Below, piece after piece: positions 15,777 through 23,536 of a stretch of DNA of 64,000 nucleotides. The notes beneath the pieces were generated by a model. That model saw only the letters and a program-made list of their open reading frames with translations. It made no database searches and was not told where the DNA came from. Source of the DNA: Cohnella lubricantis (lineage in GTDB: Bacteria > Bacillota > Bacilli > Paenibacillales > Paenibacillaceae); assembly GCF_014212015.1 (NCBI RefSeq), contig NZ_JACJVN010000028.1:40702-104701 (forward strand), read 5' to 3'. Numbering within the stretch: the stretch's first letter is position 1; every line of letters begins with the position of its first letter. The position numbers and the translations under genes are program-made.

Positions 15777-17924
15777 TCATTGTCCGCCTTCGTTGTTGCC
15801 GCCTTGCGGGTTGCTTTCTTGGCCGCCATGCTGACCGCCTTGGCCTTGCCCGCCGCCGTTGCCGTCCCCGCCTTGGCCGCCTGTATCGAACGGCAGTCCG
15901 CCGATCGGATCATCCGCAGCTGGAGGGTCGAACGGACTCACCCACAGCGGCTGGTCTTCATACGGCACCGGAATTTCCTCTTGCTGCACTTTATCGCGAT
16001 AGATCTTGATAACCCCTTGCGTATCGGGCAGCATGACGAGCAGCACTCGGAACGTCGTCGCCGACTTGATCTTCTGCGGCGCCACTCTCTCGATGTCCTC
16101 GCCGGTCTCGTCATTGACCGTGATGCGGATCGTGCTCTCCTTGCCGTCTTCAGCCGGCGGAACGGTGACGTCGATCCACTTCTCCTTCGTTCCTTCCGGA
16201 TAGCCGTTGCTGATCCAGAGCTTAACCGCGGTCCCGACATCAACCTGTTTGCCCGGGTCGACCGGGAATTGCTTGAACACCTGACCCTTCGGCGTGAAGC
16301 TCGGCTCGTAGCTAAGCGCATCTTCATCAAGAGTAAGGTTATTCTGCAGCAGAATCGCCTTGGCTTCTTCAAGCGTCTTGCCGATCAGATCCGGCATTTC
16401 CACCGATTCCGGCCCCTTGCTGACGGTCAGCACGATCTCCGCCGTCTTCGGATCGAATTCGGCATTGGCTTTCGGCTCCTGGTCAAGAACCGTTCCCGGC
16501 GATGCATCGTCATATACTTCTTCGCCCTTGGTAATTCGGCTCTCGTCTACCCCATGCGCCTTCAACTGCTCGACCGCCGTCTCGTACGACTCGCCCGAAA
16601 CATCGGGCATAACAGATAATTCCGGACCTGTGCTAACGGTCAGCGTTATCGTCGAACCTTCTTTGACCGTCATATTCTTGCGATCCTGATCCATGACCTC
16701 GTTCGGATCATACTCGTCGCTTGGCAGCTTAATAGGCGGATCCATTACCTTCAAGCCAAGCGCCTCCAACTCCGCTTTAGCCTCTTCGTATTGGGAACCG
16801 GTGACGTCAGGAACTTGAACGTCATTCGGCTTCAACGCTCCATTAAGCGCCGAGATAGCCCAGATTAGAATGCCGATCAAGATAACGGCAATGACGCCTA
16901 ATACCGTCGGAAGTACCCAACGGCGCCTCGGCTCCTCCTCTTCGGCTGCCAGTTCCCGCTTCCGGCTGCTGCTCTTGGCTACCGTCTCTTCAGAAGACAT
17001 GCGCATGTCCGGCTTCAGCGCCGGAATGACTCTCGTCGCCTCTTCCCCGTCCTTGTCCTCGCCCTCGTATTCGCTGGCGAACTGCACGCGCGGCTCATGC
17101 AGCCGCTGCGGCTGCAGACAGGTCTCCAGGTCGCCAAGCATAGCCCGGGCTGACGCATAGCGTTCCTGCGGGTTCTTACGCATCGCCTTCAGAATGACGT
17201 TCTCGACGCTCTGCGGAATGTGCGGGTTGACAATCCGCGGATCTTCGAACGATTCCTGCAGATGTTTCAGCGCTACGCTGATCGGGCTCTCCCCGAGGAA
17301 AGGAAGGCGGCCCGTCAGCATCTGGTACAGCACGATGCCGAGCGAGTAGATGTCCGACTTCTCCCCCGTAGTGACGCCTTTGGCATGCTCCGGCGAGAAG
17401 TAATGCACCGAACCGACAACCGAACCCGTCTGCGTAATCGTCGAAGAAGTGACCGCCCGCGCGATGCCGAAGTCCGTCACCTTCACTCGGCCGTTGTTGC
17501 CGATCAGAATGTTGTGGGGCTTGATGTCGCGATGAATGATTTGATTATGATGGGCATGGTCGAGCGCGTCGCATATTTGCGCAGCGATTCGAACCGCTTC
17601 CTCCACTTGAAGCGGCGCCCGGTCGCGAATAATTTCATTCAGATTATGGCCCTCGACGAGTTCCATTACGATGTAGTGCGTGTCATCTTCCTGGCCGACA
17701 TCGTAAATGCTGACGATGTTCGGATGAGACAGCGATGCGGCCGCTTGTGCTTCCCGGCGGAATCGGCGAACGAAGTCGTCGTCGTTCGCGAACTGCTGCC
17801 GAAGCACCTTGACGGCGACGAACCGGTTCAGCAATATATCTCTTGCCTTATAAACCAAAGCCATGCCGCCGCCGCCGATGCGGGCCAGCAGCTCGTATCG
17901 TCCACCCAGCGTTTGACCGATCAT
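15777..17924 (-). CDS. prkC: PASTA-domain Ser/Thr protein kinase PrkC
   Basis: 715 residues. Cytosolic Hanks-type kinase domain at 1-275 (GGGGMALVYKA loop, VAVKVL Lys, HRDIKPHNIL, DFGIA, SPEHAKG), an acidic linker, one membrane span (about 332-352, VLPTVLGVIAVILIGILIWA) and three extracellular PASTA repeats (about 365-575) that sense peptidoglycan fragments. After a further beta domain the chain ends in a roughly 35-residue Gly/Gln/Asn-rich tail, unusual for PrkC. Controls wall metabolism, germination and translation factors. Overlaps prpC by 4 bases (ATGA), so kinase and phosphatase are coupled. Confidence 0.97.
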   Translation of the reverse strand: MIGQTLGGRYELLARIGGGGMALVYKARDILLNRFVAVKVLRQQFANDDDFVRRFRREAQAAASLSHPNIVSIYDVGQEDDTHYIVMELVEGHNLNEIIRDRAPLQVEEAVRIAAQICDALDHAHHNQIIHRDIKPHNILIGNNGRVKVTDFGIARAVTSSTITQTGSVVGSVHYFSPEHAKGVTTGEKSDIYSLGIVLYQMLTGRLPFLGESPISVALKHLQESFEDPRIVNPHIPQSVENVILKAMRKNPQERYASARAMLGDLETCLQPQRLHEPRVQFASEYEGEDKDGEEATRVIPALKPDMRMSSEETVAKSSSRKRELAAEEEEPRRRWVLPTVLGVIAVILIGILIWAISALNGALKPNDVQVPDVTGSQYEEAKAELEALGLKVMDPPIKLPSDEYDPNEVMDQDRKNMTVKEGSTITLTVSTGPELSVMPDVSGESYETAVEQLKAHGVDESRITKGEEVYDDASPGTVLDQEPKANAEFDPKTAEIVLTVSKGPESVEMPDLIGKTLEEAKAILLQNNLTLDEDALSYEPSFTPKGQVFKQFPVDPGKQVDVGTAVKLWISNGYPEGTKEKWIDVTVPPAEDGKESTIRITVNDETGEDIERVAPQKIKSATTFRVLLVMLPDTQGVIKIYRDKVQQEEIPVPYEDQPLWVSPFDPPAADDPIGGLPFDTGGQGGDGNGGGQGQGGQHGGQESNPQGGNNEGGQ

Positions 17925-18688
17925 GCCTTACCGCCTCCTGCGACGTCGAGTTTAGTATCGTAATCTATGAGTGCAACCGTGATGTTGTCGTCGCCGCCAG
18001 CATGCAGAGCCAGCTCAATCAGTTGTTCGGCAATACGATCCAAGCCCGCTTCGGGATCTGCCATCGTCTGCTCAATCAGATCCCCTTCTACGAGATTGGT
18101 CAGACCGTCGCTGCACAGAAGCAGGCGGTCGCCTGCCTGCCAATCCACCAATTCTACGTCCGCCTTGACTTCTCTGTCGGTGCCGAGCGCGCGCGTCACC
18201 CAGTTGCGATGCGGATGAATCGCCGCCTCCTCGGGGCTGAGTTGGCCGGACTTAACCAGTTCATTAACCAGCGTATGGTCCTCGGTCAACAGCTCCAATA
18301 GACCGTCCCTAAGACGATAAATCCGGCTGTCCCCGATATGCCCGATCAGAACCTTGCTGCTGTCAATCAAGGCGATCACAACCGTTGTCCCCATATTCGA
18401 ATATTGCTCATTGCTCGATGCCGTCTCGAACACGGTGGCGTTAGCGCTGGCGATCAGCTCTCGCAGCTTAGCTGCGCTCGCTTCGAGCGCAATATCTTCT
18501 CCCCAGCCGGACAGGGAGCGAGTCAAGCTCTCCACCGCGAGGCCGCTCGCCACTTCCCCTGCCTTATGTCCGCCCATGCCGTCCGCGACAACCGCCGCGA
18601 CAAGCCCGTTAGCCGTCAAGCCGATCCAAGCGCTATCTTCATTAATGTGCCGGACTCTGCCGACATGACTTCGCACTGCCGTCTTCAC
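17921..18688 (-). CDS. prpC: PP2C-type protein phosphatase PrpC (Stp1)
   Basis: 255 residues; reverses PrkC phosphorylation. PP2C metal-binding motifs are present: RHINEDS near the N-terminus, VVADGMGGHKAGEVAS, IGHIGDSRIYRL, LLCSDGLTNLV and GGDDNITVALI. The GTG at 18688 is chosen because GAGGTGA lies 5 bases upstream; a longer reading starts within rlmN. Follows the rlmN stop by 5 bases and overlaps prkC by 4. The rlmN-prpC-prkC-rsgA-rpe order is conserved in Bacillus. Confidence 0.96.
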   Translation of the reverse strand: MKTAVRSHVGRVRHINEDSAWIGLTANGLVAAVVADGMGGHKAGEVASGLAVESLTRSLSGWGEDIALEASAAKLRELIASANATVFETASSNEQYSNMGTTVVIALIDSSKVLIGHIGDSRIYRLRDGLLELLTEDHTLVNELVKSGQLSPEEAAIHPHRNWVTRALGTDREVKADVELVDWQAGDRLLLCSDGLTNLVEGDLIEQTMADPEAGLDRIAEQLIELALHAGGDDNITVALIDYDTKLDVAGGGKA

Positions 18689-18693
18689 AACGG

Positions 18694-19791
18694 TCACCTC
18701 GCCTGTGCCTCCATATGCTTCGCCCGAAGCTGGCCGCAAGCGGCCGCGATATCGTGTCCTTGCTCCCGGCGAATGGTGGCGTTGATTTTATTGCGTTCCA
18801 GTATGCGATGGAACTCAAATATATCATCGCGCGGAGTGCGAACGTAATCTCGCTCCGGCACGTAGTTGACGGGAATGAGATTAACGTGGCACAGCATGCC
18901 CTTCAGCACGTCGGCAAGCTCCTGCGCATGCTCCGGCCGATCGTTGACGCCGCCGATCAGCGCGTATTCGAACGTAATGCGCCGGCCCGTTTTCTCAATA
19001 TAATACTTCAAGGCATCCATCACTTCAGCGAACGGATACCGGCGATTGACCGGCATCAGCTTCGAGCGCAGCTCGTCGTTCGGCGCATGGATCGAGATCG
19101 CCAGGTTAATCTGCGTGTCCTCGTCCGCGAAGCGATAGATGTTCGGCACGATGCCGCTCGTCGATACCGTAATGTGGCGCTGGCCGATGTTAAGCCCCTT
19201 CGGATGGGTCATCAGCCGCAGGAACGTCATCGTGTTATCATAGTTCTCGAAGGGTTCGCCAGAACCCATGATGACGATGCTCGACACCCGCTCGCCTTCC
19301 GGATCGAGCAGTTGCTGCGCCTTCACGACCTGGGCGACGATCTCGCCAGCCGTCAGGTTGCGCTTCAAGCCGCCCAGCGTCGAGGCGCAGAATGTGCAGC
19401 CGATCCGGCAGCCGACCTGCGTCGTGACGCAGACGCTGTTGCCGTAGTTGTGCCGCATGATAACCGTCTCGATCGCATGGTTGTCGTGCAGGCCGAACAG
19501 GAACTTGACCGTTCCGTCCTTCGACTGCAGCTTCGTAATCTCGGTCAGCGTGACGAATGCGAAAGCTTCCGCGAGCTTGTCGCGAAGAGGCTTCGGCAGG
19601 TTCGACATCTCCTCGAAGGAGCTGACCCGCTTCACATATAGCCAATCGAAAATCTGCCCGGCCCGGAATACAGGCTCTCCCTGCTCCTTCACCCAGTCCT
19701 GCAGACCTTCCAGCGATAAATCGTAAATGAAAGGTTTGTCCGGCTTGTAATTTAATTTGCTGTCCAAACCTTTAAGTTCTTTTTTCTCCAT
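18694..19791 (-). CDS. rlmN: Dual-specificity 23S rRNA/tRNA methyltransferase RlmN
   Basis: 365 residues. Radical-SAM enzyme that makes m2A2503 in 23S rRNA and m2A37 in some tRNAs. The [4Fe-4S] motif is CRIGCTFC; other marks are the SAM-binding [22 protein letters not shown] and the second catalytic Cys in [11 protein letters not shown] near the C-terminus. The first 25 residues are a charged extension. Start ATG preceded by GGTGGTGA. Downstream of rsmB (143 bases) and coupled to prpC. Confidence 0.97.
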   Translation of the reverse strand: MEKKELKGLDSKLNYKPDKPFIYDLSLEGLQDWVKEQGEPVFRAGQIFDWLYVKRVSSFEEMSNLPKPLRDKLAEAFAFVTLTEITKLQSKDGTVKFLFGLHDNHAIETVIMRHNYGNSVCVTTQVGCRIGCTFCASTLGGLKRNLTAGEIVAQVVKAQQLLDPEGERVSSIVIMGSGEPFENYDNTMTFLRLMTHPKGLNIGQRHITVSTSGIVPNIYRFADEDTQINLAISIHAPNDELRSKLMPVNRRYPFAEVMDALKYYIEKTGRRITFEYALIGGVNDRPEHAQELADVLKGMLCHVNLIPVNYVPERDYVRTPRDDIFEFHRILERNKINATIRREQGHDIAAACGQLRAKHMEAQAR

Positions 19792-19920
19792 AAGGTCACC
19801 ACCGTTCGATCTATTTTACCATAACGCCGCAAGCGCAGGAAGCGAGACGATTCCCGCCTCTCAAGCGGCTGTTCATCCGAGTACCGGCCATTCCCACTTG
19901 CTTGCGGCCGTTCTTGTTTG

Positions 19921-19947
19921 AGAAAGGCGCCGGCTCACAGCCGGCGC
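19921..19947 (-). terminator. Hairpin over the rsmB stop codon
   Basis: GCGCCGGCT and AGCCGGCGC (perfect 9-bp stem, 3-base loop) followed by CTTTCTC on the minus strand. The stop codon lies within the loop and stem. It may partly terminate transcription before rlmN. Confidence 0.6.
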
Positions 19948-21611
19948 TTCAAGCGGGCGATGAAGAAGCCATCGCTCCCGAACTGCTGGGGAAGCAGCTG
20001 CGCCATGCCTTCGAAGTCTGCCGGCAGCGCACCGCCGCGCCGCAGCGCGTTCAGGATCTCCTCCGGCCACTCGGAATCCAGCGCGAAGTCCGGATGCTGC
20101 GATAGGAAGCCGCGCACCGTATCCTCGTTCTCTTCATGAGCAATCGTACATGTGCTGTAGACGAGCGTGCCTCCCGGGCGAACGAGCGAATGAACCCGCT
20201 CGAGCAAGCTTCGCTGCAGCGCTGCGAGAGCAGCGACGTCTTCTTCTTGCTTGTTCCATTTGATCTCCGGCTTGCGCCGAATGACGCCGAAGCCGGAGCA
20301 GGGCGCGTCCAGCAGGACGACGTCCATCGAACCGGGCGGAAGCCGATCCGGCAGCTCGGCCGCATCCATCGTCGTCGTGCGGATGCTCTTAAGGCCTAGC
20401 CGCTCGGCCTGCTGGGCGATGAGCGCTTCCTTGTGCGGGTGGAGATCGTTCGCGATCACCTCGCCTTGGTCGCCCATCAGCTCTGCCAGATGGGCCGACT
20501 TGCCTCCAGGCGCGGCGCAGCAGTCGAGCACGCGCATTCCCGGCTGCGGGGCAGCGACGGCGGCGACCAGCATCGAGCTCTCATCCTGGACCGAGAGCTC
20601 GCCGCTTTGGAACCAGGGCGTCGCCGCCAGGCTTCCCGCCCGGGAAGCCACGATCCCGGCGGGGGCAAGCTCGGATGCGCGGGCATCGAGGCCGTCGTCG
20701 GCCATTGCCCGCAGCAGCTCCCCGCGTTCCGCGCGAAGCGGATTGACGCGGGCCGAGGCGTGCGGCGGCATATTGCCCGCCGCACATATAGCCTCCGCCG
20801 CTTGCACGCCGTAAGCGGCGATGAATCGCTCGACGAGCCAGCGCGGATGGCTGTGCTCGAGAGCGATGCGCTCCGCCGCGGGCAGCCCCGCGGGCAGCGG
20901 CGGAGCGACGCCTTCGCGGAGGATACCGCGAAGGACGCCGTTGACGAGGCCGGCGATGCCCGCGTGGCCTCGCTTCTTGGCGAGGCGCACAGCCTCGTCC
21001 GTCACCGCGTGCGCCGGCACGCGGTCGAGCCAGCGCAGCTGGTAATAGCTCATGCGCAGTAGGCTCCGCACCCATGGCTCGACCTTGCGCGGCCAGCCCT
21101 TGACTCTTTTCTCCAGCACATAGTCGATTGTGTTCAGCCGCTGAATCGTGCCGTACACAATCTCCGTCGCCAGCGCGGCGTCCTGCCGGGACAGCTCCGC
21201 CTCCGTGAGCGTGCGGTTCAGCTCCAACCCGCTGTACGCGCCTTCGCGATCCACCCGCTCGAGCACGCGCAGCGCCGCCTCGCGCGGGCCTTGCGGCTTC
21301 CGCCGAGCCGCACCCGCCGCACCCGCCGGCTTCCCGCCGGCTCTCGCGGCTTGGCTCAGCTTGGCTCCCGCATTGCTCTGCTTAGCGCTTGCATTATTGG
21401 GCTTAGCACTCGCATTGTTTGACTTAGCGCCAGCGTTGCCTGCCTTGGCGCCTACATTGCTGGGCCTGGCGCCTGCATGCCTCTGCCTCTCACCTGTCCC
21501 GCTTCGTTCGGCGCCGAACTTGCCTGCCTTGGCGCTCGCCTGAGCTGGACTTGAACCCGCTAGTCCGGTTCCCCGTCCCTTCGACTGCTGCCATTTATCG
21601 TTATGGCTCAA
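19935..21611 (-). CDS. rsmB: 16S rRNA m5C967 methyltransferase RsmB with repeat-rich N-terminal extension
   Basis: 558 residues, about 110 longer than usual. From residue 108 the protein is normal: a NusB-like RNA-binding domain (REAALRVLERVDREGAYSG), then the methyltransferase domain with VLDCCAAPGGKSAHLAELM, VLLDAPCSGFGVIRRKPEIKW (catalytic Cys) and VYSTCTIAHEENE. Residues 1-107 are Ala/Gly/Asn/Lys-rich and contain six 7-residue repeats. The start is uncertain: the TTG at 21611 has only a weak site, but no better in-frame start exists before the NusB-like domain. Follows fmt in the order fmt-rsmB-rlmN, though 450 bases separate fmt and rsmB here. Confidence 0.93.
   Translation of the reverse strand: MSHNDKWQQSKGRGTGLAGSSPAQASAKAGKFGAERSGTGERQRHAGARPSNVGAKAGNAGAKSNNASAKPNNASAKQSNAGAKLSQAARAGGKPAGAAGAARRKPQGPREAALRVLERVDREGAYSGLELNRTLTEAELSRQDAALATEIVYGTIQRLNTIDYVLEKRVKGWPRKVEPWVRSLLRMSYYQLRWLDRVPAHAVTDEAVRLAKKRGHAGIAGLVNGVLRGILREGVAPPLPAGLPAAERIALEHSHPRWLVERFIAAYGVQAAEAICAAGNMPPHASARVNPLRAERGELLRAMADDGLDARASELAPAGIVASRAGSLAATPWFQSGELSVQDESSMLVAAVAAPQPGMRVLDCCAAPGGKSAHLAELMGDQGEVIANDLHPHKEALIAQQAERLGLKSIRTTTMDAAELPDRLPPGSMDVVLLDAPCSGFGVIRRKPEIKWNKQEEDVAALAALQRSLLERVHSLVRPGGTLVYSTCTIAHEENEDTVRGFLSQHPDFALDSEWPEEILNALRRGGALPADFEGMAQLLPQQFGSDGFFIARLKRRL
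21348..21473 (-). repeat. Six-unit 21-bp tandem repeat inside rsmB
   Basis: The DNA encodes GARPSNV, GAKAGNA, GAKSNNA, SAKPNNA, SAKQSNA and GAKLSQA in succession (residues 47-88). The units are imperfect at DNA level, and the period is visible on the plus strand as recurring GGCTTAGC/GGCGCC-type blocks. The reading frame is kept. Confidence 0.8.
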
Positions 21612-22043
21612 AGTTACAACACCCCGATTTTCCGAACAGAAATTATCATTAGTATGGCCTGAAACATATAGCTTGTAAAATTCGCCTCAAGGAGCCACTA
21701 AGCAGGTCATCTAATCCAACACAGCGCGCCCCACCCGACATAACAATAACAATGCCTTATTGGGGCTTTATGCCCGCTCTCCCCTTGCGTCAGGAGATTC
21801 GCGTCACTATTCCACTATCCCCGTCGCTCAGTGATAGGCCACTTCAATCAACTACAGTACTCGTTCCATCAGTGACTGTGCTATCAGTGATAGGAACTAT
21901 TCCGTCAGCGATAGGATTGCGACGCCAATAACACTCGCCCCTCTCGCATCCTGAGTTAATGGGAGAGCGGCTATAAACGCGCGGAACCCTGACATCGGCG
22001 CTGGTTGCAGCGAGATGGGGAGCCGAGCGAACTTCCTTACATA
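21612..22043. other. Intergenic region between rsmB and fmt with tetO-like TCAGTGATAGG repeats
   Basis: No gene with a credible start was seen in these 430 bases, and base composition is more AT-rich than in flanking genes. It contains four related elements: TCAGTGATAGG at 21828-21838, TCAGTGACTG from 21869, the palindromic CTATCAGTGATAGG at 21881-21894, and TCAGCGATAGG at 21905-21915. The third copy contains the 13-bp core CTATCAGTGATAG of the Tn10 tetO operator; the third and fourth are 21 bases apart. Whether a regulator binds here is unknown. Confidence 0.55.
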
Positions 22044-22073
22044 GAAAAACGGCGCTCGATTAACCGAGCACCG
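22044..22073 (-). terminator. Intrinsic terminator at the end of fmt
   Basis: CGGTGCTCG and CGAGCGCCG form a 9-bp stem (one wobble) around GTTAAT, followed by TTTTTC on the minus strand. The fmt stop codon is in the loop. It separates the def-fmt transcript from rsmB. Confidence 0.82.
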
Positions 22074-23013
22074 TGCCGGGCGCTAGTCTCGCCCCTCTCG
22101 CATACTCTGCCGCGGACAGCATTTTCTTGCCCGCCGGCTGCACTTCCGTCAATACGATGCTGCCGTCGCCCGTCCGGACCCGAATGCCGAACGGGCCGCT
22201 GTCCAGCACTGTGCCAGGCTGCGAAGCAAGCCACTCGGTCGGCAGTTCGGCGTCCGACGCCGCCGGAGCCTTGCACCCCCACACCTTGAACACTTCGCCG
22301 TTCAGATGCGTGAACGCACCCGCCATTGGATTCAAACCCCGCACCCTGTTAAACACTTGGCGCGACGTATGCTCCCAATGCAGCCGCTCGTCGTCCCGCG
22401 TCAAATTCGGCGCGTACGTCGCCAGCGCGTCGTCCTGCTTCACGCGCGGCGCCGTGCCTGCTTCGAGACGCGGCAGCCATTCTTCCAACAGCTTCGCGCC
22501 CGCAACGCTCAGCTTCTCGAACATCGTTCCCGACGTGTCTTCGTCGGTGATCGGCACTTCAACGCGCGCGATCATGTCGCCCGTATCGAGTCCCTCCGCC
22601 ATATACATCAGCGTCACGCCCGTCGACGGCTCCCCGTCGATGACCGAGCGCTGAATCGGCGCGCCGCCCCGATAACGCGGAAGCAGCGAGCCGTGCACAT
22701 TGACGCAGCCGAGCCGCGGCAGATCGAGCACGCCTCGCGGCAGGATCTGTCCATAGGCAGCCGTCACGATAAGGTCGGGCGCGTACTCCGCCATGGCAGC
22801 GACGGCTTCCGCCGCGCGCATCTTCTCCGGCTGGAGCACCGGCAATCCGTGCTCCAGCGCGAAGGCTTTGACCGGCGGCGGCGTCAACTCCCGCTTGCGA
22901 CCCTTCGGGCGGTCGGGCTGCGTGACGACGGCGGCGACGTTATAACCTTTCTCCAATAGCATTCGCAGGGAAGGAACGGCGAACTCGGGCGTCCCCATAA
23001 ATACGATACGCAT
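22060..23013 (-). CDS. fmt: Methionyl-tRNA formyltransferase
   Basis: 317 residues. Formylates initiator Met-tRNA with 10-formyl-tetrahydrofolate. Visible: MRIVFMGTPEFAVPSL, the SLLPRYRGGAPIQR active-site region with the conserved Asn/His upstream (VNVHGSLLP), the GVTLMYMAEGLDTGDMI loop and the C-terminal OB domain (GEVFKVWGCK onward). The ATG at 23013 has GGGGAG 7 bases upstream. Four bases separate it from def; the def-fmt pair is the standard arrangement. Confidence 0.98.
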   Translation of the reverse strand: MRIVFMGTPEFAVPSLRMLLEKGYNVAAVVTQPDRPKGRKRELTPPPVKAFALEHGLPVLQPEKMRAAEAVAAMAEYAPDLIVTAAYGQILPRGVLDLPRLGCVNVHGSLLPRYRGGAPIQRSVIDGEPSTGVTLMYMAEGLDTGDMIARVEVPITDEDTSGTMFEKLSVAGAKLLEEWLPRLEAGTAPRVKQDDALATYAPNLTRDDERLHWEHTSRQVFNRVRGLNPMAGAFTHLNGEVFKVWGCKAPAASDAELPTEWLASQPGTVLDSGPFGIRVRTGDGSIVLTEVQPAGKKMLSAAEYARGARLAPGTVLG

Positions 23014-23017
23014 CGGC

Positions 23018-23503
23018 TTACTCCCCGTCCTGTTCCGGAACCGCCTTGCGCTCGTAGACGGATTCGGCCAAATCGATGAACAGCACACCGTTCAGATGGT
23101 CGAGCTCGTGCTGAAGCGCCCGCGCCAGCAGGTCGGTTCCGGTATATTCCACCGGGTTGCCGTGGCGGTCTTGGCCGCGGATGACAACCTTCTGCGCCCG
23201 GCGCACATCGCCCTGCAGGCCGGGAATGCTGAGGCAGCCCTCCGGACCGAACTGTTCGCCTTCCTTCGATACGATCTCGGGATTGATGAGCTCGATCAAG
23301 CCGTGCTCCTCGTCGGCGTCGACGACGAACACTCGCTTCGAAATGCCGATCTGCGGCGCTGCGAGCCCGACGCCGTCCGCGTCGTACATCGTGTCTGCCA
23401 TATCGTCAAGCAGTTTATGAAGATTAGCGTTAAACTTCGTTACTTCCTGGGCACGCTCCCGAAGGACGTCGTCCGGATGTTTAACGATCATACGAATAGC
23501 CAT
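23018..23503 (-). CDS. def: Peptide deformylase
   Basis: 161 residues, type I-like size. Removes the N-terminal formyl group from nascent proteins. The three metal/catalytic motifs are [18 protein letters not shown] and QHELDHLNG (Cys, two His and the Glu). The ATG at 23503 is preferred (GGGTGAGGA upstream); a GTG 6 codons earlier is in frame but lies on that site. Between priA and fmt, as in B. subtilis. Confidence 0.98.
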   Translation of the reverse strand: MAIRMIVKHPDDVLRERAQEVTKFNANLHKLLDDMADTMYDADGVGLAAPQIGISKRVFVVDADEEHGLIELINPEIVSKEGEQFGPEGCLSIPGLQGDVRRAQKVVIRGQDRHGNPVEYTGTDLLARALQHELDHLNGVLFIDLAESVYERKAVPEQDGE

Positions 23504-23536
23504 GGAATCCTCACCCTTCACCGGGATAGTTGATAA

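Noticed and set aside
18715..19641. 308-codon open frame antisense to rlmN
   Set aside because: Overlaps rlmN entirely, with no coding motif or ribosome binding site.
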